Positions 1 to 6,260 of a stretch of 7,200 bases of DNA are shown in pieces. The DNA is from Proteobacteria bacterium SPGG2 (lineage in GTDB: Bacteria > Pseudomonadota > Gammaproteobacteria > Acidiferrobacterales > SPGG2): NCBI GenBank assembly GCA_001643475.1, contig LXTK01000265.1:1-7200 (forward strand). The letters are read 5' to 3'. The notes below the pieces were generated by a model. The model searched no databases, was not told the DNA's origin, and saw only the letters and a list, made by a program, of their open reading frames with translations. The stretch's first letter is position 1, and every line of letters begins with the position of its first letter. A program made the position numbers and the translations under genes.

Positions 1-170
1 GCGGACCGAACGGAAAGCCATCCTAAAGCAAGCGCCTTGTCCATTGTCAGGCAGGTACCGGTCGCGTGAGTATTTCACGGCGCACAACCCCGAATCTGCG
101 CTGCCCTGAGTACGGGTTAGGAGTGTATGCCGCGGCCCGGCCGAATTCTTGAGATCAACTTTTGCGTGTC

Positions 171-1493
171 TCAAGGTTCGGATTGCCCCGCTAAGATCCG
201 TTTTTTCTTCCAATCGTATTTGCGGATGTGCGAAAGCCTCCCAGGTTCGAATTCACCATGTTCGATCATCGTGTAGACTATGGGCTCATCACAGCTAAAG
301 GCGTAGCGAGTCCAGCGGTAACGCAATTTGATGGCCTCTGGGTTGCCGATCTCACACGGAATATCTCCCCGTGCACCTTGTCGTGCAAGCGCAAGCCCGC
401 CAAGTTGTTTTAGGTCAGCGTCCACACTCGCGTAGGCATCTCCTGGTTTTTCCGTTTTTGGGGTAGGGCTCACCGCACTGGGGGTTATCATCGCGCCTGG
501 GGTTGACTGAAATCGCGCCGCAACCCGATCGATGATTTCATAGCGCACTACCCAATCACGAGCGGCAATACCAATGTGCATAATAACCGCCACCCATAGT
601 GCCAGTACCAATACGCGCAACGCCCCCAGCCATGCGCGCGTGCCGATGTTGGGCACCAGGCTTGCAATCGGGTAAGCAAGCGGGTGTCGACGTGGCACGA
701 AACTCTCGCTACCGGTGGCGATCGCTCTAAGATGGGCCATGCGTTTGCTAAGCCAAGGAGTTGGTGAGATCAGCTCGTCAAGTGACATCCAAAAACCACT
801 GCTATCATTGCTTTGACTCGCGAACTGGGGAATGTTGAACGATTTCCAGCGGCGGCTGCCGCTCGCGCCGACGGCAAGCGCAAAGGCGGCATCTACTTTT
901 GTTTTGCAAGCCGCGATCCCGTAGCGGTCATAGCTGTAGATCTTGGCACGCGCGTAGGCAGCGCCGATCAATGGTAACACTGACGCTGGCAGCAAGAAGG
1001 TGATCCACGGCGCCTGGCGGTCGTCGATGAGCCCCAGTTCTTGGCCCATTACGAAGTCGATAGCCCCCTGACGATCGGTCAGTGCACCGATGACCTCGCC
1101 GTTTAAGGCGAGAAAACTGGCACCCTGAAACCGCAGGCTGAAACAATCCGTAATCTCCGGATTCTGAAACAGATAGGCGGCCGGGCGATCCTGGATCCCC
1201 AGCCGTCGGCATGTGGATTTGAGGCGTGAGAATAGATCCGGGTGTTGCTTGGCGCCGATTTCAACCGCCTCCCCACGCAAATAAGCCACCTGTCTGGCCT
1301 TGCGAAGGTGGGCGACCAGGTAAGCTAGAATAATCAGAACTGCCGCGCCGATGGCGAAACGATCTACCCCGATCACCAACAGCCCGTTTTCTACCGCCAT
1401 CTTGAAGAGGAAGGCAAGGCCGATCCAAAAAAGTGCTGAGAGCACCATTGAAATTGCAAACAGCGACCTTTGGTGAGGATAGGAACCGACCAT
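171..1493 (-). CDS. M48 (HtpX-like) membrane protein with lost zinc-binding residues, probable pseudo-peptidase
   Basis: A 440-residue protein. Hydrophobic segments lie near residues 12-32, 44-62, 163-180 and 289-311, the usual M48 integral membrane layout. The block at about 74-255 follows the M48 pattern: a GEAVEIG start, a strand with FLALNGEV (127-134), a helix FVMGQELGLIDD (147-158), a YARAKIYSYDRYG helix (180-192) and a late PTPWLSKRMAHL (245-256). In active members the helix reads HELGH and the later helix has Glu four residues before Asp. Here they are Q151-E-L-G-L155 and I185...D189, so both His and the third ligand Glu appear gone while Glu152 remains. The frame is otherwise intact, which argues against simple decay. 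A Pro/Thr-rich linker (331-350) leads to an unrecognised C-terminal region with Cys380 and Cys401. Start: ATG at 1493 without a clear ribosome site; Met16 is an alternative. It is transcribed away from mtgA. The M48 assignment is by motif pattern only; function unknown. Confidence 0.7.
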   Translation of the reverse strand: MVGSYPHQRSLFAISMVLSALFWIGLAFLFKMAVENGLLVIGVDRFAIGAAVLIILAYLVAHLRKARQVAYLRGEAVEIGAKQHPDLFSRLKSTCRRLGIQDRPAAYLFQNPEITDCFSLRFQGASFLALNGEVIGALTDRQGAIDFVMGQELGLIDDRQAPWITFLLPASVLPLIGAAYARAKIYSYDRYGIAACKTKVDAAFALAVGASGSRRWKSFNIPQFASQSNDSSGFWMSLDELISPTPWLSKRMAHLRAIATGSESFVPRRHPLAYPIASLVPNIGTRAWLGALRVLVLALWVAVIMHIGIAARDWVVRYEIIDRVAARFQSTPGAMITPSAVSPTPKTEKPGDAYASVDADLKQLGGLALARQGARGDIPCEIGNPEAIKLRYRWTRYAFSCDEPIVYTMIEHGEFEPGRLSHIRKYDWKKKRILAGQSEP

Positions 1494-1579
1494 GTTTGTA
1501 GGACAACGATTACTGATCTCGGTTCTTTATTGTTTGTAAATGAACTTCTATGAGTGCCTATTCTTTGTTATAGCACAAG
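1494..1579. promoter_or_regulatory. Divergent intergenic region, likely carries promoters for both flanking genes
   Basis: This 86-bp gap separates two divergent start codons and is visibly richer in A and T than its surroundings. On the plus strand a TATAGC hexamer at 1569-1574 resembles a -10 box but lies very close to the mtgA ATG, and no good -35 partner is present 16-18 bases upstream. A CTATTC/TTGTAA pair (1558-1563, 1534-1539) is an equally weak alternative. Neither gene has a convincing Shine-Dalgarno site here. The promoter role is inferred from the divergent layout. Confidence 0.4.
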
Positions 1580-2374
1580 ATGATCTGGATAATGCATCGT
1601 CGCCGGCGCAAACATACCGACACATCGTCCCCGTTTAAGTGCCTTGTGCGTTTAGTGCGCTGGTCATTTTATTTGCTGTTGCTCGTGCTGATCGTAGATG
1701 CGTTTTACATAGCCCTCATATGGCCAGATTGGGATAGGCTTGCCGTCGGTCCCGTGCCCAAGTCCAGATTCATTAGTAATTACCAGCACAAACAGCGTCG
1801 TGACCGAGAGCTGCCGGCACTACGTTGGCAGCCGGTCACCCTGGCTGATATCCCGACTGACGTCGTGCGTGCGGTTGTTGTCGCCGAAGACAGCCGCTTC
1901 TACCAGCATCATGGCTTCGACTTCATCGCCTTCAAAGACGCCATGAATTACAATCTCGCCGAGGGCCGCTTCGTGTTGGGTGCCAGTACGATCTCACAGC
2001 AGACTACTAAAAACCTCTTTTTGAGCTCGGCCCGCAATCCTCTGCGCAAGTGGCATGAGCTAATCCTTACCTGGGGCATGGAGCGACGACTCAAGAAGCG
2101 GCGCATCCTCGAGCTCTATCTGAACATCGCCGAGTTCGGCCCTGGCATCTATGGTGTGCAAGCAGCATCATACGCGTATTGGGGCGTCCCGGTTTCGACC
2201 TTAACCCTAGATCAGGCGGTTGCCGTGGCGGCATCGCTACCGAGTCCAAAAAAACACAATGCGAATACACGCACTGAGCGTTTCAAAAAACGTGTAGTAA
2301 AAGTTACGGGTTTCATGCGACGATACGATCACGAGTGGCACGAGCGTGCGTCTAGGCGCGCCGACGGGTTATAA
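1580..2374 (+). CDS. mtgA: Monofunctional biosynthetic peptidoglycan transglycosylase MtgA
   Basis: Glycosyltransferase family 51 enzyme that polymerises lipid II into glycan strands on the periplasmic face of the inner membrane, without a transpeptidase domain. The 264-residue protein has a basic N-terminus (RHRRR-type run, residues 6-11), one membrane anchor at about 29-48, and then the GT51 domain. Visible motifs: VVVAEDSRFYQHHGFD (99-114) with the likely catalytic Glu103, GASTISQQTTKN (134-145), the RRILELYLN block (174-182) with probable second catalytic Glu178, and EFGPGIYGVQAAS (185-197). There is no penicillin-binding domain, and the length is close to that of E. coli MtgA (about 240 residues). 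Start: ATG 1580 is the first in frame; ATG 1592 (Met5) is possible, and neither has a strong ribosome site. The stop lies 50 bp before glyQ. The family assignment is secure; the exact start is not. Confidence 0.95.
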   Translation: MIWIMHRRRRKHTDTSSPFKCLVRLVRWSFYLLLLVLIVDAFYIALIWPDWDRLAVGPVPKSRFISNYQHKQRRDRELPALRWQPVTLADIPTDVVRAVVVAEDSRFYQHHGFDFIAFKDAMNYNLAEGRFVLGASTISQQTTKNLFLSSARNPLRKWHELILTWGMERRLKKRRILELYLNIAEFGPGIYGVQAASYAYWGVPVSTLTLDQAVAVAASLPSPKKHNANTRTERFKKRVVKVTGFMRRYDHEWHERASRRADGL

Positions 2375-2375
2375 T
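2370..2375 (+). promoter_or_regulatory. Possible -10 box for glyQ
   Basis: A perfect TATAAT hexamer overlaps the mtgA stop codon, about 50 bases before the glyQ start. That is a sensible place for a promoter that would let glyQ be expressed separately from mtgA. No recognisable -35 box lies 16-18 bases upstream, and there is no TG extension, so the call rests on one hexamer. Confidence 0.25.
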
Positions 2376-2424
2376 TTGTCGGCCGTTTCGGTGATACTGA
2401 CCCCTGTACCTTCCAAATACGCCG

Positions 2425-3315
2425 TTGACATTTCAAGAACTGATACTCAGCTTGCAGCACTACTGGTCCCAGCAGGGCTGCATCCTCATGCAACCCTACG
2501 ACATGGAGGTAGGTGCCGGTACATTTCATCCTGCGACCATGCTCGGGGCAATTGGCCCTGAACCCATGCGTGCGGCGTACGTTCAGCCATCGCGCCGGCC
2601 TACCGACGGACGTTATGCTGAGAACCCGGAGCGGCTGCAGCATTACTATCAGTTTCAGGTCATTCTAAAACCATCGCCGCTAAACATGCAGGCGCTCTAT
2701 CTCGACTCCCTGCGAGAACTCGGTTTTGACCCGTTGGTACACGATATCCGTTTTGTTGAAGATGACTGGGAGTCACCTACCCTTGGCGCTTGGGGGCTTG
2801 GTTGGGAGGTACGACTGAACGGCTCGGAGGTCACTCAGTTCACTTACTTCCAGCAAGTCGGTGGACTCGACTGTAGGCCAGTGACCGGTGAGATTACCTA
2901 TGGCTTAGAGCGTCTCGCTATGTACATTCAGGGCGTCGATAACGTCTTCGATTTGCAGTGGGCCCCTGGGTTTCGATACGGCGATCTCTACCGACAGAAC
3001 GAGGTCGAGTTCTCACGCTACAACTTCGAACACGCTGATGTAGATACCTTGTTCCGCCACTTCGATGATTGTGAACGCGAGAGTAAGCGATTGCTTGAGC
3101 TCGCATTACCGCTGCCGGCCTATGACATGGCTTTGAAGGCATCACACTTGTTCAATCTGCTAGACGCGCGTCGTGCGATCAGCGTTACCGAGCGCGCTCG
3201 CTATATCGGCAGAGTGCGTGCACTTGTACGCGAGATAGCGCAGAAGTACTACGACAGCAGGGAGGCGCTCGGATTTCCACGCGGTAAGGCCGGCCGGCAC
3301 GCACATGCCTTGTAA
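2425..3315 (+). CDS. glyQ: Glycyl-tRNA synthetase alpha subunit (TTG start)
   Basis: Catalytic subunit of the bacterial alpha2-beta2 glycyl-tRNA synthetase, a class II enzyme that forms glycyl-adenylate and charges tRNA-Gly in the cytoplasm. The 296-residue product matches the family along its whole length (E. coli GlyQ is 303). Clear landmarks are DMEVGAGTFHP (26-36), AYVQPSRRPTDGRY (51-64), LQHYYQFQVILKPSP (71-85), HDIRFVEDDWESPTLGAWG (106-124), VTQFTYFQQVGGLDC (136-150), TGEITYGLERLAMYIQGV (154-171) and LLDARRAISVTERARYI (245-261). The start is read as TTG at 2425, directly before the conserved TFQELI; an in-frame TGA at 2398-2400 limits any extension, and CTG at 2404 is the only other plausible start. 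No clear Shine-Dalgarno site precedes it. The partner gene glyS is 437 bp downstream, beyond a repeat island. Confidence 0.97.
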   Translation: MTFQELILSLQHYWSQQGCILMQPYDMEVGAGTFHPATMLGAIGPEPMRAAYVQPSRRPTDGRYAENPERLQHYYQFQVILKPSPLNMQALYLDSLRELGFDPLVHDIRFVEDDWESPTLGAWGLGWEVRLNGSEVTQFTYFQQVGGLDCRPVTGEITYGLERLAMYIQGVDNVFDLQWAPGFRYGDLYRQNEVEFSRYNFEHADVDTLFRHFDDCERESKRLLELALPLPAYDMALKASHLFNLLDARRAISVTERARYIGRVRALVREIAQKYYDSREALGFPRGKAGRHAHAL

Positions 3316-3526
3316 ACCTGTATTTCCCACCAGCTCTCTACTCGATCGCTGTTCCCGACGCGATTCTCGGCAACCGCTCCGACAACTGCTCCTCGACCGC
3401 TGTTCCGGCAACTGCTCCTGCGTTGCTCTAACTTCCGACATCCGTGTCGGTCGCCGACGCGGTTCTACCTCCTCCGTCCATGGAGTCGTGCGTTGTTCTA
3501 ACTTCCAGCGTCCCTGCCGGTCGCCT

Positions 3527-3570
3527 GCGTTGCTCTCGGTTGCTGCTCCTGGCGCAACGCCCGGCAACCG
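3527..3570. repeat. Two interleaved inverted repeats (A-B-A'-B')
   Basis: GCGTTGC (3527-3533) is complementary to GCAACGC (3554-3560), and CGGTTGC (3537-3543) to GCAACCG (3564-3570). The arms alternate, so both stems together would form a pseudoknot-like fold in RNA; otherwise they are alternative hairpins. The arms also belong to the repeat vocabulary of the island, so the pairing may be a by-product of repeat expansion. Confidence 0.5.
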
Positions 3571-3612
3571 CTCCCTGCGTTGCTCTACCTCCTGCATCCC
3601 TGCAGTCGTACC

Positions 3613-3641
3613 TCCTCCATCTGACCTCCATGGATGGAGGA
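3613..3641. repeat. Inverted repeat, 9-bp stem
   Basis: TCCTCCATC (3613-3621) pairs with GATGGAGGA (3633-3641) across an 11-base loop that itself holds part of the palindrome TCCATGGA (3627-3634). There is no following T-run, so it is not a standard Rho-independent terminator. It lies in the leader region upstream of glyS. Confidence 0.55.
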
Positions 3642-3649
3642 AATGCAAT

Positions 3650-3669
3650 AGGATTGTAGGAACAATCCT
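3650..3669. repeat. Perfect hairpin, 8-bp stem with 4-base loop
   Basis: AGGATTGT (3650-3657) and ACAATCCT (3662-3669) form a perfect stem around AGGA. The sequence after it is TGCCCTGG rather than a T-run, so terminator activity is unlikely. It is the least C/T-rich part of the island and sits nine bases after the preceding inverted repeat, about 85 bases before the glyS start. Confidence 0.55.
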
Positions 3670-3752
3670 TGCCCTGGAGTCGTACCTCCTGCGTCCCTGC
3701 AGTCGTGTATCCACGGCAAGCTACACGCCCTCGCTACGAGACCCGGTGAGAA

Positions 3753-5882
3753 ATGCAGGCTAGATCCAAGATCAAGCGTGCGGCCAAATCTGTGGTCAAG
3801 CAAGCAGCGGCGGATCTGTTGCTGGAGGTCGGTACCGAAGAACTACCCCCGAGATCGATTAAGGCGCTCAGTGCAGCGCTGGGTGAACAATTGCATCGGG
3901 GACTGCAGATCGCTGGCCTGGCGACAAGTAACAGCGAGCATTACAAGGTTTACGCTACCCCCAGACGACTAGCCGTGCAGGTACCTGAAGTCCTGCGGCG
4001 GCAGCCCGATCAGATTAGTGAGCGCCGAGGCCCGGCATGGCAAGTGGCCTTCGATGAACACGGTCAGCCCACACAGGCGGCAGTGGGCTTTGCCCGCTCC
4101 TGTGGCGTGGCTCCGAAGCAACTCAATCGCCTTGAAAACGACAAAGGCGCGTGGTTGGTGTTTCGGCAAAAACAAAAGGGGGTACTAGCGCACAAACTCA
4201 TTCCTACCGTCGTCGCAGACGCGCTAAAGGCCTTGCCGATTCCAAAGCGCATGCGCTGGGGGGCTTCAGATGAGGAATTTGTGCGGCCGGTCCACTGGTT
4301 AGTACTGTTACACGGCAACGATGTCATCAAGTGCGAACTCCTTTCGGTCAAAGCGGGTCGAGAGACAGCTGGCCATCGCTTCCATTACCCTAAGCCGATT
4401 GCATTGCGCTCGGCGAAAATCTATCCAGGTCCGCTGGCACAGCGCGGCTATGTGCTCGCGGACTTTAGCGCGCGCAGGGCCTTAATCCGAACTAAGGTGG
4501 AAGCGCTCGCCAAGCGCAAAAGGGGTATCGCGGTTATCGACGATGGGTTGTTGGAGGAAGTCACCGGGCTTGTCGAGTGGCCAGTGCCTATACTTGGATC
4601 CTTCGATAAGAGCTTTCTAAAGATCCCGCCCGAGCCTCTGATCGCAGCGATGCGCGACCACCAAAGATATTTTCATGTCGTCGATAATCATGGTGCGCTA
4701 ATGCCCTATTTCATTACCGTCGCCAATATCAAAAGTAAGGACGTAGCGAAAATACGTGAGGGCAATATGCGCGTCATACGCGCGCGCTTTGCCGATGCCC
4801 AGTTCTTTTGGCAGAGCGATTGTGATACGCATCTTGAGGACAAAGTAAAAGATCTTGACGGTGTCGTTTTCCACGTGAAGTTAGGTAGCGTGGCTGACAA
4901 GGTTTCACGCGTGCGCCAGCTTGCGTCGGCTATCGCCAAGGAAATGGGCGGCTCGGCGCAACTGGCGGACCGCGCTACCCTTCTGGCAAAGGCCGACCTG
5001 ATGACGGGCATGGTGAGAGAGTTTCCCGAGCTGCAGGGAACCATGGGGCGTTACTATGCGCAACATGACATCGAGGATCCCGAGGTCGCAACCGCGATCC
5101 AAGAACACTATCTACCGCGACACGCGGGCGACAAACTCCCGCGGACGCAAACCGGCCAGGCGCTGGCGATCGCCGATCGACTCGATACCTTAATCGGCAT
5201 TTTCTCAGTCGGCGAGGGCCCGACTGGGGATAAGGATCCATTTGCATTGCGTCGCGCCGCCCTCGGTGTGTTGCGTATAATCATTGAAGGCAAGCTTGAG
5301 CTAGATCTGCAGGCGTTGCTTGAATCGGCTTGGCGCAATTATCCCGAAAGCTTGCGAAAAGACGAAGCCGTCGATTCGGTGTACGGTTTCATGATGGATA
5401 GGCTTCGCGTTTACTACGCGGAAGTTGGCGTGCGGCCCGACGTATACGAGGCGGTGGCTACGTGTCAGCCCGCACGCCCGCTGGATTTCGATCGACGCGT
5501 ACGTGCGGTCATGGCGTTCCGTAAATTACCCGAGTCGGAGAGCCTGACCAGTGCCAATAAGCGTATTCGCAATATTCTGAAGCAGGCTGGTAGTGTAGAA
5601 AACCGTCGGGTCGCAGGCGAGCTTTTAACCGAAGAGCCAGAAAAAAGGTTGGCGCAGAAAGTAGAGACCTTAAGGCAGACGCTAGCGCCTCTATTTGAGT
5701 CGGGAGACTATACGCAAGCGATGAAGCAACTTGCATCATTGCGGCCACAGGTCGATGAGTTCTTCGACAATGTCATGGTCATGGTGGATGAAGCAGAGAC
5801 AAGGACCAATCGGTTGGCTTTACTCAATCGTCTTAGCGCTTTGTTTTTGCGCGTCGCTGATTTATCAAAATTACAAAACTAG
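3753..5882 (+). CDS. glyS: Glycyl-tRNA synthetase beta subunit
   Basis: The beta subunit binds tRNA-Gly and is needed with GlyQ for charging. The 709-residue product matches the family throughout: DLLLEVGTEELPP (21-33), YATPRRLAV (67-75), RWGASDEEFVRPVHWL (168-183), GHRFHYP (207-213), LLEEVTGLVEWPVPILG (266-282), AMRDHQRYFHV (299-309), ARFADAQFFW (344-353), KADLMTGMVREFPELQGTMG (413-432), the block ALAIADRLDTLIGIFSVGEG (470-489) with GDKDPFALRRAALGVLR (492-508), and a C-terminal DALR-like anticodon-binding region ending FFDNVMVMVDE and LFLRVADLSKLQ. ATG 3753 is the first start after an in-frame TGA at 3747-3749, with GGTGAG close upstream. E. coli GlyS (689 residues) begins near the conserved VEIGTEELPP, so this protein carries about 18 extra N-terminal residues rich in Lys, Arg and Ala. 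A GTG at 3792 would remove most of them. It is followed 13 bp later by a MazG-like gene. Confidence 0.97.
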   Translation: MQARSKIKRAAKSVVKQAAADLLLEVGTEELPPRSIKALSAALGEQLHRGLQIAGLATSNSEHYKVYATPRRLAVQVPEVLRRQPDQISERRGPAWQVAFDEHGQPTQAAVGFARSCGVAPKQLNRLENDKGAWLVFRQKQKGVLAHKLIPTVVADALKALPIPKRMRWGASDEEFVRPVHWLVLLHGNDVIKCELLSVKAGRETAGHRFHYPKPIALRSAKIYPGPLAQRGYVLADFSARRALIRTKVEALAKRKRGIAVIDDGLLEEVTGLVEWPVPILGSFDKSFLKIPPEPLIAAMRDHQRYFHVVDNHGALMPYFITVANIKSKDVAKIREGNMRVIRARFADAQFFWQSDCDTHLEDKVKDLDGVVFHVKLGSVADKVSRVRQLASAIAKEMGGSAQLADRATLLAKADLMTGMVREFPELQGTMGRYYAQHDIEDPEVATAIQEHYLPRHAGDKLPRTQTGQALAIADRLDTLIGIFSVGEGPTGDKDPFALRRAALGVLRIIIEGKLELDLQALLESAWRNYPESLRKDEAVDSVYGFMMDRLRVYYAEVGVRPDVYEAVATCQPARPLDFDRRVRAVMAFRKLPESESLTSANKRIRNILKQAGSVENRRVAGELLTEEPEKRLAQKVETLRQTLAPLFESGDYTQAMKQLASLRPQVDEFFDNVMVMVDEAETRTNRLALLNRLSALFLRVADLSKLQN

Positions 5883-5883
5883 C

Positions 5884-5889
5884 GAGGAA
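5884..5889 (+). promoter_or_regulatory. Ribosome binding site deciding the MazG-like start
   Basis: GAGGAA lies immediately after the glyS stop codon and six bases before ATG 5896. It is the clearest Shine-Dalgarno site in the window and supports starting the small protein at 5896, although the reading frame stays open far upstream inside glyS. Confidence 0.75.
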
Positions 5890-5895
5890 ACTGGC

Positions 5896-6228
5896 ATGAG
5901 TGCTGACTCGTATCAAGCCATGCTGGCTGCCGTTCAAGCGTTTCACGATAAACATGCGCTACGGGAAACCGGTGGCGAGGAATTAAATCATCGCGTTGCT
6001 TTAATGGCGGAGGAGTTGGGGGAAATTGCCTCATGCGTCACTAAAGGCAAAGCCAAAACGGCATTGGCGGAGGAGTGCGCCGATTTATTCATTCTGCTTA
6101 TCGGCACTGCTATCGCCGCGGACTTCGGTTTGGAGCAAGCGTTCTGGCAAAAAATGGAGCGACTAGAGACCCGGGATTCCAAGATGATAAACGGCCGCAT
6201 CCGCGTTTCCGAATTCAGCGATATGTAA
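5896..6228 (+). CDS. MazG-like NTP pyrophosphohydrolase
   Basis: A 110-residue, mostly helical protein of the all-alpha NTP pyrophosphatase superfamily (MazG/dUTPase-like), whose members hydrolyse nucleoside triphosphates to monophosphate and pyrophosphate with Mg2+. The family metal-binding signature is complete: E39-E40-x2-E43 in AEELGEIAS, then E60-x2-D63 in EECADLFILLIG. The C-terminal part, WQKMERLETR followed by GRIRVSEF (84-107), resembles the usual closing basic segment. It is a single-domain form, less than half the length of E. coli MazG. The substrate cannot be told from sequence; house-cleaning of non-canonical or excess nucleotides is the usual guess. It lies 13 bp after glyS and 32 bp before gmhB, most likely in the same transcript. 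This position is not part of the common glyS-gmhB-plsC order known in Pseudomonas. No toxin partner adjoins it. Confidence 0.85.
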   Translation: MSADSYQAMLAAVQAFHDKHALRETGGEELNHRVALMAEELGEIASCVTKGKAKTALAEECADLFILLIGTAIAADFGLEQAFWQKMERLETRDSKMINGRIRVSEFSDM

Positions 6229-6260
6229 CACGGTTGGTGTTGCATCGACTTGCTCAATCA

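Larger units (their letters stand above)
3341..3706. repeat. Mosaic island of short diverged direct repeats between glyQ and glyS
   Basis: Most of the 437-bp glyQ-glyS gap is made of related short repeats, C/T-rich on the plus strand. A 24-base unit (TACCTCC...AGTCGT) occurs at 3466-3489, 3586-3609 and 3683-3706; the last two differ at one base. A sister form (ACTTCC...CGGTCGC) occurs at 3431-3454 and 3501-3524. Several units are preceded by TGCGTTGCTCT or a close variant (3419, 3489, 3526, 3576). Other pairs: CTCGA(T/C)CGCTGTTCC at 3341-3355 and 3392-3406; CCGACGCG(A/G)TTCT at 3355-3367 and 3454-3466; GCAAC(T/C)GCTCC at 3370, 3408 and 3564. Unit centres often hold palindromes such as CTGCAG or CCATGG. 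The edges 3316-3340 and 3707-3752 show no repeat and no gene. No terminal inverted repeats, transposase or target duplication were found. Nature unknown; probably an interspersed or locally expanded repeat family. Confidence 0.85.

Noticed and set aside
1..170. Possible tail of a gene entering from the left
   Set aside because: One plus frame is open from base 2 to a TGA at 107-109, but its 35 residues match no family I recognise and it has no other support. A weak CGTGA/TCACG stem at 65-79 has no T-run, so it is not called a terminator.
3341..3706. CRISPR array
   Set aside because: Repeats are diverged, unevenly spaced and contiguous with related sequence; there are no unique spacers of constant length and no cas genes.
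3341..3706. Insertion sequence or MITE
   Set aside because: No terminal inverted repeats, no flanking target duplication and no transposase remnant were seen, so only a repeat island is claimed.
3160..3714. 184-codon open frame on the minus strand through the same repeats
   Set aside because: It is Arg/Glu/Gln-rich translated repeat, runs into the conserved end of glyQ on the opposite strand, and has no family resemblance.
3305..3763. 152-codon open frame across the glyQ-glyS gap on the plus strand
   Set aside because: Several frames on both strands are open here because C/T-rich repeats lack stop codons. The product is low-complexity Ser/Arg/Cys/Pro sequence with no ribosome site and overlaps both glyQ and glyS.
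5731..5895. Longer N-terminus for the MazG-like protein
   Set aside because: The upstream frame lies over the conserved glyS C-terminus and encodes Trp/Met/Ser-rich shadow sequence; the GAGGAA site supports the start at 5896.
6075..6260. Longer N-terminus for GmhB
   Set aside because: The extension overlaps the MazG-like gene out of frame, and the GmhB family begins right at the LVILDRDG motif.
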